In this document: positions 51,213-60,808 of the stretch, piece by piece
Layout of the letters: each line of letters starts with the position of its first letter
Position numbering within the stretch: the stretch's first letter is position 1
Assembly (NCBI RefSeq): GCF_000719285.1
Contig: NZ_JOFS01000005.1
Coordinates: 496,001 to 560,000 of the forward strand
Origin: Streptomyces bicolor
GTDB lineage: Bacteria > Actinomycetota > Actinomycetes > Streptomycetales > Streptomycetaceae
Length of the DNA: 64,000 nt
Direction of reading: 5' to 3'
Translations under genes and position numbers: made by a program
The notes under the pieces: model-generated
Told to the model about the DNA's origin: nothing
What the model saw: only the letters and a program-made list of their open reading frames with translations
Databases searched by the model: none

Positions 51213-52283
51213 TCACAGGTCGCGCCGCACGAGGAAGTCGATCAGCGACCTCAGCTCGCCGGCGGCCCCCGCCTCCAGCGGCACATCGGCGAGCGCCGCC
51301 TCCGCGGCGATCACATGACGCCGAGCCTCGGCCAGCGCGGCCGAGCGGCCACCCGACTCCTCGATCAGCGCGGCCGCATCGGCGGGGTCAGTGGCCGACT
51401 CCAGCAGGGCGGGGAGACGACCGGCAGCGGGGGAGCCGAGCGCGGCCAGCACCGGGAACGTCTTCTTCCGCTCCCGCAGATCGCCGTGCACCGGCTTGCC
51501 GGTGACGGCGGGGTCGCCCCAGATGCCCAGCAGATCGTCGACCACCTGGAAGGCGACGCCCAGATGCCGTCCCGCACGGTCGAGGGCGGCGACGGAAGCC
51601 GGCGGCGCTCCGCCCAGCAGAGCACCCAGCGCCGCCGCGCAGCCCAGCAGGGAGCCCGTCTTGTGCTCGGCCATCGCCCGGTACTCGGCCGGCCGTACCC
51701 GCTCCGGCCCCGTCCACGGACGCGTGGCGAACAGCAGGTCGTCCGCCTGCCCGCGCACCAGGTCCTGCAACGCCACGGACAGCAGCCGCACCGCCCGCGG
51801 ACCCATCGGTGCCTCGGCGAGCGTCTCGACGGCCAGCGCGAACAGGGCGTCCCCCGCGAGGACGGCGGGTCCGGTGCCGTACGCCTTCCACACGGTGGGG
51901 CGGCGGCGCCGGGTCGTGTCGCCGTCCATGACGTCGTCGTGCAGCAGGGAGAAGGCGTGCACCAGCTCCACCGCGACCGCCCCGGGCACCCCGACATGCC
52001 CGGGAGCACCGGCTGCCTCGGCCCCGAGCACGGCCAGCGCCTGCCGTACGCCCTTCCCGCCGGAGGCGGCGGCCGACGCACCGCCCACCTCGCACCAGCC
52101 GAAGGAGTAGGCGGCCATCTCACCGACCCAGGGATGCATCCGTCCCACAGCGTCGCGCAACGCGGGCCGCACCAAGGCACGGCAGCGATCGAGGACTTGG
52201 TGGGCGTCGGCCGCAGCGTGCGCCGACGAGGTGATCTGGTGGGCGCCGAGCGGAGTCCGCACCGCCGAAGGGAACGCCGTCAC
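51213..52283 (-). CDS. Polyprenyl diphosphate synthase (trans-isoprenyl, GGPP/FPP-like)
   Basis: A 356-residue class I prenyl synthase that condenses isopentenyl diphosphate with an allylic primer. The first Asp-rich motif is LLHDDVMDGDTTRRRRPT and the second QVVDDLLGIWGDPAVTGKP. The position-five residues before DDVMD suggest C15-C20 product, but chain length cannot be fixed. The GTG start at 52283 overlaps the stop of the upstream TPR gene by 4 bases, so translation is coupled. No terpene cyclase or phytoene gene adjoins; the 2-methylisoborneol locus is 15 kb away. Confidence 0.93.
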   Translation of the reverse strand: MTAFPSAVRTPLGAHQITSSAHAAADAHQVLDRCRALVRPALRDAVGRMHPWVGEMAAYSFGWCEVGGASAAASGGKGVRQALAVLGAEAAGAPGHVGVPGAVAVELVHAFSLLHDDVMDGDTTRRRRPTVWKAYGTGPAVLAGDALFALAVETLAEAPMGPRAVRLLSVALQDLVRGQADDLLFATRPWTGPERVRPAEYRAMAEHKTGSLLGCAAALGALLGGAPPASVAALDRAGRHLGVAFQVVDDLLGIWGDPAVTGKPVHGDLRERKKTFPVLAALGSPAAGRLPALLESATDPADAAALIEESGGRSAALAEARRHVIAAEAALADVPLEAGAAGELRSLIDFLVRRDL

Positions 52284-53374
52284 CGTACGGTCACCGCCCC
52301 GGCACCCGCCCCGGCCATCGCCGCCACGTCCTCCTGGCTCGCGGCGCCCTCCCCGGCGCCGAACTCCTCCTGCGCCCGGGCAACCATCTCCCGCGCGTGC
52401 CGCAGCCCGATCCGCTCCAACACCCCCGCCAGCTCGGCCAGTTCGGCGGCGGTCTCGGCACGGTCGCGCCCCAGCCGGGCCCGCGACTTGACCAGCCCGA
52501 GCCGGGACAGCGCCTCCCCGCGCGGCTCACTCATGGCACGGAACTCCGTGAGCGCCAGCTCGTACAAGCCGCGGGCCTCGGCGTAGCGCCCGGCGCGGTA
52601 GAAGACGTTGCCGCGCATCTTGTGGTTGTAGGCCAGCGCGCTGGAGAGCTTCATGGCACGGCAGGTGGCCTCGGCCTCGGACAGCAGGCCCAGCGCCCGC
52701 TCCGTGTCCCCGTCCCGGACGGAGACTATGTCGGCGAGCCCGCGCAGCGCCCAGGCGTGACCCCGCCGGTCCTCGGCGCGCGCGGCGATCTCGGCGGCCT
52801 CCTCGAACAGGGCGTAGGCGGTGTCGTACGACCCGGTGTTGCGATGGATCTGGGCTATGCCCTCCAGTGCCCACACCGTGTGCCGCGCCTCGCCGCGCCG
52901 CCGGGCCTCGGCCAGCAGCTGCTCGTGCAGCCGGTGGACGGCCTCGTAGTCGCCCTGGATCCGCCCGGTCTCCGCCAGACCGGCCAGCGAGTAGCCCCGT
53001 ACGACGATGTCGCCGCCGCGCTCGCCGAGGTCGGCCGCGAGCTGCAGCAGCCGCCGGGCCAGCCGGAACGCACCGCGCTGCCGGGCCAGGGTGCCGCCGC
53101 TCCACAGCGCCCAGGCCATCGCCCCCGTGTCGCCGGCCTCCCGGGCGGCACGGTAGCTGGCCTTCCACGCCCGGTCCGCGTCCCCGATCTGCCCCAGTCG
53201 GCGGTGCGCCTCGGCGACCGCGAGCCCCGAACGCGCCGCCTCGCCGTGCTGCCCGGCCCGCTCGGCCGCCGCCAACTGCTCGGTGCCGGCGGCCAGTACG
53301 TCGGTCAGCGAGGAGTTGACGGACAGGGTGGTCAGGGCGCCCTGGTACTCCGGGGCGGATGCCTTGCCGTACAT
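52280..53374 (-). CDS. TPR-repeat protein coupled to a prenyl synthase
   Basis: A 364-residue all-helical protein made of about eight TPR-like units, for example RGYSLAGLAETGRIQGDYEAV, HTVWALEGIAQIHRNTGSYD and NHKMRGNVFYRAGRYAEARG. ATG at 53374 (MYGKASAPEYQGALTTLSVN) follows GAGAGG; an in-frame ATG ten codons earlier lies in the operator-like region. No enzyme domain is visible, so it should be a protein-binding scaffold or regulator. The overlap with the prenyl synthase gene argues for joint expression. The inverted repeat at 53404-53424, 30 bases before the start, is a candidate operator. Confidence 0.83.
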   Translation of the reverse strand: MYGKASAPEYQGALTTLSVNSSLTDVLAAGTEQLAAAERAGQHGEAARSGLAVAEAHRRLGQIGDADRAWKASYRAAREAGDTGAMAWALWSGGTLARQRGAFRLARRLLQLAADLGERGGDIVVRGYSLAGLAETGRIQGDYEAVHRLHEQLLAEARRRGEARHTVWALEGIAQIHRNTGSYDTAYALFEEAAEIAARAEDRRGHAWALRGLADIVSVRDGDTERALGLLSEAEATCRAMKLSSALAYNHKMRGNVFYRAGRYAEARGLYELALTEFRAMSEPRGEALSRLGLVKSRARLGRDRAETAAELAELAGVLERIGLRHAREMVARAQEEFGAGEGAASQEDVAAMAGAGAGAVTVR

Positions 53375-53403
53375 GTATGCCTCTCGATCCGGTATACACG
53401 CCA

Positions 53404-53424
53404 TCTATACGCATTGTGTATAGA
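53404..53424 (-). promoter_or_regulatory. Operator-like inverted repeat before the TPR-prenyl synthase operon
   Basis: TCTATAC-GCATTGT-GTATAGA has perfect 7-base arms. Further GTATA-containing copies lie at about 53391 (GGTATACAC) and 53430 (GGTATAGTG), making a cluster of AT-rich motifs in a GC-rich context. It begins 30 bases upstream of the TPR start, suitable for a repressor. Confidence 0.65.
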
Positions 53425-53450
53425 CGGACGGTATAGTGCGTCGAAAACCA

Positions 53451-53473
53451 GCCCTGGCCCAGTGGGCCAGGGC
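53451..53473 (-). terminator. Stem-loop after the AIM24 gene
   Basis: GCCCTGGCCC at 53451-53460 pairs perfectly with GGGCCAGGGC at 53464-53473 across a 3-base loop. It lies about 105 bases downstream of the AIM24 stop and upstream of the TPR promoter, so it probably separates the two minus-strand units. Confidence 0.75.
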
Positions 53474-53577
53474 GTCATCTGCGGACGATCACCTGATGTC
53501 GTTCGCCTGTTGTCGATCAAGACGCCGGTTCGGCGGACCGGGTTGCTCGTGAGGCGCAGATCACCTCACGGAGCCCG

Positions 53578-54255
53578 TCAGTGCTGCTGGGCCTTCGGCG
53601 GCGTCGCCTCGCTCGGCCGTACGACGACGTAACCCTGGCCCTGCAGCATCAGCTGCACGGCCTCCCCGGAGCCGCCGCGCAGCATCGAGCCGAGGGACTG
53701 GGAGCGGTGCAGCGAGGTCTGCAGGCCGGCGGTCCAGCCGACCACCGCGTCCGTGTCGACGTACACCGGGTACTCGGGCGAGACCGGGATCACCAGGGGG
53801 TTGCCCTCGCAGACCAGCCCCAGCCTGCCCTGGCCCGTGAAGACGCTGTTGAACAGACCGCCACCGGCGATGCCCGATCCCTTCACCGTCGCTATCCGGT
53901 ACGACAACGAGGAGTCGAAACACAGGACGTTGCGGCCGTTGACCGTGAACTCGTCTCCGGGGTCGACGTCGACGACGAAGCAGTTCTGCGCCTCGTGCGC
54001 GAACCAGGCCTCGCCCTGTCCGCGCACCGCCATCAGCGGCAGCCCCTCGCCGGTCACGGCCCGCTTGAGCATGCCGCCCACGCCTTGGCCCTTGCGCTCG
54101 AACTGGAGGTTGCCGCGGTAGGCCACCATCGCGCCCTGGCGGGCGTGCATCTCGCCGTTCACCGCGTACTTGATGCACTTGGCGTTCTCGATCGTCATAC
54201 CCGGCGCCGTGGCCGGCTGGACCATGTGCTCGCTGGAAAAGAGGTCACCCTTCAT
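53578..54255 (-). CDS. AIM24-family protein
   Basis: A 225-residue beta-rich protein of the AIM24/TRAP-like family. ATG at 54255 (MKGDLFSSEHMVQPATAPGM) is chosen because the open frame upstream belongs to another frame's gene. Core segments are NAKCIKYAVNGEMHARQGAM, GQGEAWFAHEAQNCFVVDVD and GNPLVIPVSPEYPVYVDTDA. In Streptomyces several AIM24 copies usually occur together near TerD-type genes; here the neighbour 65 bases upstream is the TerD-CAP fusion. Function is unknown; membrane or stress association has been proposed for the family. Confidence 0.88.
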   Translation of the reverse strand: MKGDLFSSEHMVQPATAPGMTIENAKCIKYAVNGEMHARQGAMVAYRGNLQFERKGQGVGGMLKRAVTGEGLPLMAVRGQGEAWFAHEAQNCFVVDVDPGDEFTVNGRNVLCFDSSLSYRIATVKGSGIAGGGLFNSVFTGQGRLGLVCEGNPLVIPVSPEYPVYVDTDAVVGWTAGLQTSLHRSQSLGSMLRGGSGEAVQLMLQGQGYVVVRPSEATPPKAQQH

Positions 54256-54320
54256 AGGGGCATCGTGTCCCGGACGGTGCCGTTCCGGCCAGCTCGCATC
54301 GTGTGTCCGTCCCGAACCGG

Positions 54321-55700
54321 TCACGCGCCGAAGAGCTGTGTCCAGTACGTGCCCGCGGGGCCGCCGCCCGCGAAGCCGATCCCGATGTAGGTGAAGTCCC
54401 GCTTGAGGATGTTGGCCCGGTGGCCCGGGCTGTTCATCCAGCCCTCCACGACCTCGGCGGGGGAGCGCTGGCCGCACGCGATGTTCTCGCCGATCGTGCG
54501 CATGCGGGAGCCCGCGGCGGCCGCCCGGTCCCAGGGCCGGCTTCCCTCGGGCGAGGTGTGGGAGTAGAAGGCGCGGGCCGCCATGTCGGCGCTGTAGGCC
54601 TGCGCGGCGGTGCCGAGCGCGGGATCGACGGCCAGGGGAGGCAGCCCGGCCCCGGCCCGCTCCCGGTTGGTGAGGCCGACCACCTCCGCCACCGTGCGGG
54701 ACAGGCCCTCCGGCGTGAGCGGCCGGGCCCACAGCGCGGTCCAGTACGTGTCGCCCGAGGGGCCGCCCCTGACGTACCCCACGGCGGCGTGGGTGAAGGC
54801 CGGGTCGCGCAGGGTGCGACTGGGCTGCTCGGTGCGCAGGCAGTACGCGACGAACTCGGCGGGTGTGCGCGGGCCGGAGACCAGGTGTTCGCCGACGGTG
54901 AGATACGCGTACCCGGTCGCGGTGACGCGCTGGTACACCGAGACGCCGTCGCGGCCCTCGACGCCGAGCCGTCCTGCCGCGGCCATGGCGGCGGCGTGGG
55001 CCTGAGCGGCGGTGGCAAGGCGGGCGTCGAGGGCGACCGTAGGTGAACCGGCCCTGGCGCGGGCGGAGTTGACCAGGCCGAGGAAGCCGTCGGGGTCGGC
55101 GGAGGTGACCGGCGGGGCGGCGACGGCGGACAGGGTGTGCATCGCGGGCCGTGCGGTGGGCGTCGGCGGAGCGCCGACTGCAGGCGGCGTGGGTGTCGAC
55201 AGCGCGGGCGGCGGTGTCGCGTCCTCGACGACGTCCACCCCGAAGTCACGCGCGATCCCCGCCAGCCCGTCCGCGTACCCCTGCCCCAGGGCCCGCAGCT
55301 TCCAGCCGTCGCCGCGTCGGTAGATCTCCGCGAGCAGCAGTACGGTCTCCTGCCGCGGACGCGGCGGGGCGAACCGGGCGATGGCCCGGCCGCCGGGGCC
55401 GGTGACGTGGAGCGTGGGTGCGGGCAGGCGGCCCAGGGGAGTGCCGGGGTCGGCGGGGCTGACGACCACCGTGACCCGGGTCGCCCCGTGCCGCAGTCGG
55501 GTCGGGTCGACGGTCAGGGTGTCGCCGTGGAGGCGGGCGCCCGGTGCGGACGGCTGGTTGTAGAACACGAAGTCGGCGTCGCCCCGGACCTTGCCGCTGT
55601 CGTCGGTCACGAGCGCGGACACGTCGAAGGGGCCGGGCACCCGGACGGTCACGCTGCCGCCCGGGAGGGGCAGATTGCCCCCGGGAACCAACTCGCTCAT
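54321..55700 (-). CDS. TerD-domain protein fused to two CAP (SCP/PR1) domains
   Basis: A 459-residue protein starting at ATG 55700 (MSELVPGGNLPLPGGSVTVR). The N-terminal about 175 residues are a TerD-like Ca-binding domain (GKVRGDADFVFYNQPSAPGA, VLLLAEIYRRGDGWKLRALG). A Pro/Thr-rich linker (about 180-210) leads to two CAP domains. The second is complete (GLTNRERAGAGLPPLAVDPA, HTSPEG, GENIACGQRSPAEVVEGWMN, SPGHRANIL); the first lacks the HxSP and SPGHR motifs. CAP domains are normally extracytoplasmic, yet no signal peptide is present. The role is unknown; tellurite/stress context is suggested by TerD only. Confidence 0.9.
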   Translation of the reverse strand: MSELVPGGNLPLPGGSVTVRVPGPFDVSALVTDDSGKVRGDADFVFYNQPSAPGARLHGDTLTVDPTRLRHGATRVTVVVSPADPGTPLGRLPAPTLHVTGPGGRAIARFAPPRPRQETVLLLAEIYRRGDGWKLRALGQGYADGLAGIARDFGVDVVEDATPPPALSTPTPPAVGAPPTPTARPAMHTLSAVAAPPVTSADPDGFLGLVNSARARAGSPTVALDARLATAAQAHAAAMAAAGRLGVEGRDGVSVYQRVTATGYAYLTVGEHLVSGPRTPAEFVAYCLRTEQPSRTLRDPAFTHAAVGYVRGGPSGDTYWTALWARPLTPEGLSRTVAEVVGLTNRERAGAGLPPLAVDPALGTAAQAYSADMAARAFYSHTSPEGSRPWDRAAAAGSRMRTIGENIACGQRSPAEVVEGWMNSPGHRANILKRDFTYIGIGFAGGGPAGTYWTQLFGA

Positions 55701-55792
55701 CGTGCCGTCCAGGTGGGTGGTTCGAGATCCGGTGGAGGGGACGTCCGGAAAACGTCCGCCGGATCTCATGGGTTCCCGCTCGACCTGCGCGC

Positions 55793-57085
<1,293 letters not shown>

Positions 57086-57247
57086 TCAGCCTCGCGCCGG
57101 GCAACCTTCTCGCACCACGTCAGATCGCCACGGACGACGCACAGTTGGACAGTCCCGGATCACCGGGTAGGAGTCCTTCGGCTGTCCTGTCGGTGAATCC
57201 TGCTTCTTTTATTGACGGCAGAAAATAAGGGCTCTGGGTTCCCGGGC

Positions 57248-58435
57248 ATGTCCTCGATCCGCAGCGCCGAGACCTTCCCGGCGAACACGCCGGCCGTCTC
57301 GCAGATCTTCACCACGGTCCTCAGCCATGGGCCCCTCACCCGCCTCGAGGTGGCCCGGCGCACGGGACTGTCCCCGGCCGCCGTCACCAAGGCGGTACGG
57401 CCCCTCATCGAGGCCGGGTACCTGGTGGAGGACGCGGACGAGCAGGCCCGCCCCGCGCTCGGCCGCCCCGCCAACCCGGTGCGGGTCGACGGGGGACGGG
57501 CCCTGTTCATCGGGGTCAAGGTGACCGGCGACGAGATCATCGCGGTGCTCACCGACCTGTGCTGCCGTATCCGCGTCGCCCGGCACGCCCCGCTCCCGGA
57601 CCGGGAACCGAAGGGCGTACTGGCCTCCGTCGCCGAGCTGGCGGGCGAACTGCTCGCGGAGGCGGGCGACTTGGGGGTCCCGGTCCTCGGCCTCGGCATC
57701 GCGGTCTCCGGTGACGTCGACCGGGGCGCGGGCGTCGTCCGCTACTCGCCGTTCCTGGCGTGGCGGGACGTGCCCCTCGCCGAACTCGCCGCCACGACCA
57801 CCGGGTTGCCGGTCATCGTCGACAACGACGTACGGGCCCTCACCGTCGCCGAGCAGTGGTTCGGCGCGGGCGTGGGCCTGTCCGACTTCGCCGTGGTGAC
57901 GGTCGGCGCGGGCATCGGCTGCGGCCTCGTGGTGCACGGGCGGGTGGTCGCCGGCGCGCATGGCGTGGCCGGGGAGATCGGCCACGTCACAGTCGACCCG
58001 GCCGGCCCGCCCTGCCACTGCGGCAACCGCGGCTGCGTGGAGGCCATCGCGGGGGATGCCGCGATCCTGCGGCGGATCCGCGAGACGACGGGCGCCGAGG
58101 TCGCCGACACCGCGCAGGCCGTTGCCCTCGCCCACCGCGGCGTCGCAGGGGCGCGGGACGCCTACGCCCGGGCCGGCGAGGCGATCGGCCGTGGCATCGC
58201 CACCGTGGCCAACCTGCTCGGCCCCGAGCGGGTGATCATCTCCGGCGAGGGTCTCGCCGCCCACGACCTGTTCGCCGAACAGATCCGCGACGCGTTCGCC
58301 GCGGCCGCGTTCGGCTCCGCCGCCGAGTGCGACGTACAGACCCGCCCGCTGCCCTTCGAGGGATGGGCGCGCGGGGCCGCGGCCACCGCGATCCAGTCCT
58401 TCATCAGAGCCGACGACCAGCGGCAGCGCCGCTGA
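57248..58435 (+). CDS. ROK-family transcriptional regulator
   Basis: A 395-residue ROK regulator. ATG at 57248 (MSSIRSAETFPANTPAVSQI) matches the family start; the TTG at 57212 would add 12 unlike residues. The winged helix is at about 15-65 (SHGPLTRLEVARRTGLSPAA). The sugar-kinase-like domain has the ROK signature GVAGEIGHVTVDP and the zinc-binding CHCGNRGCVEAIAG. ROK repressors usually control adjacent sugar-catabolic genes; here the downstream gene is a decayed GH95 enzyme. The effector is probably a sugar such as fucose or a related one, which is inference from that neighbour. Confidence 0.92.
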   Translation: MSSIRSAETFPANTPAVSQIFTTVLSHGPLTRLEVARRTGLSPAAVTKAVRPLIEAGYLVEDADEQARPALGRPANPVRVDGGRALFIGVKVTGDEIIAVLTDLCCRIRVARHAPLPDREPKGVLASVAELAGELLAEAGDLGVPVLGLGIAVSGDVDRGAGVVRYSPFLAWRDVPLAELAATTTGLPVIVDNDVRALTVAEQWFGAGVGLSDFAVVTVGAGIGCGLVVHGRVVAGAHGVAGEIGHVTVDPAGPPCHCGNRGCVEAIAGDAAILRRIRETTGAEVADTAQAVALAHRGVAGARDAYARAGEAIGRGIATVANLLGPERVIISGEGLAAHDLFAEQIRDAFAAAAFGSAAECDVQTRPLPFEGWARGAAATAIQSFIRADDQRQRR

Positions 58436-58436
58436 A

Positions 58437-59249
58437 CCGACCCCGCCTCCCCGTCGGCAACGGCCGTATCGGAGCCCTCGCGAGCAACGGCCCCGGCCGC
58501 GAACTGCTGCTGATCAGCGACGCCACGATGTGGACCGGCGGCCTCAACGGCACCCTCGACCACGACGGCCAGTGCCCCTACGGCCGCTCCGACTTCGGCT
58601 CGTTCACGCTGCTCGCCTGGCTCACCGTCGACGTCCCCCCGACGACGTCATCGTCGTGCACTTCACCCAGAGCGGTGGCGGCCGCTACACCGGCACCATC
58701 ACCCTGACCGGCACCCACGGCGAACAGCACACCGCCGCCGACTCCTTCGGCGCGGCCCTCCCCAACGGCCTGCGCTACGGCGCCCTGCGCCGCACCCACG
58801 TCGCCGACTACCGCGCCTTGTACGGACGACTCGGCCTCTCCCTCGGCACCTCCACGTCCGCGCAACGCGAACTGGACACCTGGGAGCGCCTGCACGCCCG
58901 CACCCGCGACCTGGAACCCGACCCCGAACTGGAGGCCGCCTACCTCCAGCTCGGCCGCTACCTCGTGCTCATCGACGACAGCGACTGGTCTCCTGAGCAC
59001 GGCCCGCAGGACGCCCAGGGCATCACCTATGCTCAGGAACTGGTGTGGGTACTGTTCGGGAACTACTGCACCGCGGCAGCGGAGCTGCGGAGGGACACCG
59101 ACTACGCGGACACGATCGCCGGGTGGCTGGAGGAGTGGATGTCGCCGGACAACCTGAGTGAGACCACGACGGTCGTCTACGGCGATGTGTCCCGCACGGT
59201 CACCCTGCAGCCCGGCACTTCCGTCACGCTGAAGGACCTCGCCCGGTGA
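58437..59249 (+). pseudogene. Decayed GH95-like alpha-L-fucosidase gene
   Basis: Fragments of a glycoside hydrolase family 95 protein are recognisable in two frames. The first is NRPRLPVGNGRIGALASNGP and ISDATMWTGGLNGTLDHDGQ (about 58437-58640), matching the GH95 N-terminal domain. After a frame change come HVADYRALYGRLGLSLGTST, LDTWERLHARTRDLEPDPEL and GITYAQELVWVLFGNYCTAA, then a C-terminal beta piece ending at TGA 59249. An intact GH95 enzyme is 700 residues or more; about 260 remain, so large internal deletions occurred. It immediately follows the ROK regulator, whose probable target it was. Confidence 0.85.
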
Positions 59250-60439
59250 GGCCCGCACTCCCGCTGGCCGCCGTCCTGCTGGCGGTCGCCGCCTGCCAGA
59301 GCGCCCCCGGCGTCGAGGCGACCGCCGACGGCAGCGGTGTCGTCACCTGGGCGGCGAGCGCCGACCGCATGGGCGACGGTGTCGCCGGCCGCGGCTACCG
59401 CCTCGTCGTGCACACCAGCGCGGCCGGAACCGATCTGCGGATCCGGCTCTCCAACGCCTTCGGGGACCGGCCGCTGACCTTCGACAGCGTCTACGCGGGC
59501 ATCCAGAAGCAGGGCGCCGAGCTACGGCCGGGCAGCAACCGGCGCCTGACGTTCGGCGGTGCGCGCACGGTCACCGTGCCGGCGGGCGGCACCGTGTGGA
59601 GCGACCCGCTGCCCGGCCGGCTGCCCGCCGCGACCAACCTGGTCGTCAGCCTGCACAGCCCGGACGCGGGCGGCCCGGCGAGCGGCCACTGGATGGCCAT
59701 GCAGACGTCGTACGCCACGCAGGGCGACCACACCGCCGAGGAGAGCGGCGCCGCCTGGACGATCCCGACCGGCTCCTGGTTCTACCTCGACGCCGTCTCC
59801 GTACGCGCCCCCAAGGACACCGGCGCGGTGGTGGCCCTCGGCGACTCCATCACCGACGGCTGGCAGTCCACCTCCGACCTCAACCGTCGCTGGCCCGACT
59901 ACCTGGCCCGCCGCCTGCAACGGGCCGACACGGCGGTGAAGGGCGTGGCCAACGAGGGGCTCGCCGGGAACAAGGTCCTCGCGGACGGGCCCGGCCTGAG
60001 CGCGCTGAACCGGCTCGAGCGGGACGTGCTGTCCCAGCCGGGCGTGCGGACCGTGTTCATCTTCCAGGGCGTGAACGACATCAAGGCCCACACGGGCGTC
60101 ACGGCCGAGGACCTGATCGAGGGCTACCGCGAGATCGTCGACCGGGCGCACGCGGCCGGCAAGTGCGTCGTCGGCGCGACCATCGGCCCCTTCAAGGGCT
60201 GGCACGAATGGGATCCGGCCGCCGAGGCCGTACGCCAGGAGGTCAACGAATTCATCCGCACCAGCGGCGAGTTCGACGCGGTCACCGACTTCGACCGCAT
60301 CCTGCGCAGCCCCTACGACCGGGCGAGGATGCTGCCCGCCCTCGACGGCGGCGACCACATACACCCCAACGACAAGGGCATGCAGGCGATGGCCGACGCG
60401 GTCGACCTGAGCGCCCTGGACTGCGACGTCACCGGCTGA
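59246..60439 (+). CDS. SGNH/GDSL-family lipase/esterase lipoprotein
   Basis: A 397-residue exported hydrolase. The GTG at 59246 overlaps the decayed fucosidase's TGA, and the N-terminus RPALPLAAVLLAVAACQS has a lipobox-like AVAAC. Residues of about 25-190 form an N-terminal beta domain (VVTWAASADRMGDGVAGRGY). The SGNH core has block I VVALGDSITDGWQ (Ser), block III in FIFQGVNDIKAH (Asn), and block V GDHIHPNDKGMQAMADAV (Asp/His). The family includes acyl esterases and carbohydrate deacetylases. Position next to a former fucosidase suggests a role on plant polysaccharide; this is inference. Confidence 0.92.
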   Translation: MRPALPLAAVLLAVAACQSAPGVEATADGSGVVTWAASADRMGDGVAGRGYRLVVHTSAAGTDLRIRLSNAFGDRPLTFDSVYAGIQKQGAELRPGSNRRLTFGGARTVTVPAGGTVWSDPLPGRLPAATNLVVSLHSPDAGGPASGHWMAMQTSYATQGDHTAEESGAAWTIPTGSWFYLDAVSVRAPKDTGAVVALGDSITDGWQSTSDLNRRWPDYLARRLQRADTAVKGVANEGLAGNKVLADGPGLSALNRLERDVLSQPGVRTVFIFQGVNDIKAHTGVTAEDLIEGYREIVDRAHAAGKCVVGATIGPFKGWHEWDPAAEAVRQEVNEFIRTSGEFDAVTDFDRILRSPYDRARMLPALDGGDHIHPNDKGMQAMADAVDLSALDCDVTG

Positions 60440-60454
60440 CCGGCACCGCAGTCC

Positions 60455-60808
60455 TCAGGCGCGCAACGTCTTGGCCCAGTCCTGCGGCACCCGGCCCGCC
60501 GGCCCCGGCGACGGCTGGTCCGCGGGATGACTCACCGGTGCCGCGAGCTCGGGCCCCGACTCGTACATCTCGTTCGTGGCGTAGTTCCAGAACCACTCCT
60601 CACCCGGCTCGAAGCTCTGCACGAACGGATGCCCGGTGTCCCGGAAGTGCGCGGTCGCGTGCTTGGCGGGTGAACTGTCACAACAGCCCACGTGCCCGCA
60701 CTGCGCACACCGCCGCAGATGGAACCACCACCCCCCGACCGCGTCGCATTCGGCACACCCGCTCCCGCTGGGCGGCACGCTCGGATCGATTCCGTCGTCG
60801 CTGGTCAT
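60455..60808 (-). CDS. UBP-type zinc-finger protein
   Basis: A 117-residue protein with a UBP zinc finger. The Cys/His set is GCAECDAVGGWWFHLRRCAQ, CGHVGCCDSSPAKHATAHF and the His in DTGHPFVQSF. Eukaryotic relatives bind free ubiquitin C-termini; the bacterial role is unknown. ATG at 60808 overlaps the histidine kinase stop by 4 bases (ATGA), so it is coupled to that gene and the receiver-reductase gene. It may bind a C-terminal peptide or act as a signalling partner. Confidence 0.9.
   Translation of the reverse strand: MTSDDGIDPSVPPSGSGCAECDAVGGWWFHLRRCAQCGHVGCCDSSPAKHATAHFRDTGHPFVQSFEPGEEWFWNYATNEMYESGPELAAPVSHPADQPSPGPAGRVPQDWAKTLRA

Noticed and set aside
53371..53404. Earlier ATG for the TPR protein at 53404
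   Set aside because: It would start inside the operator-like inverted repeat and lacks a ribosome site; 53374 has GAGAGG at good spacing.
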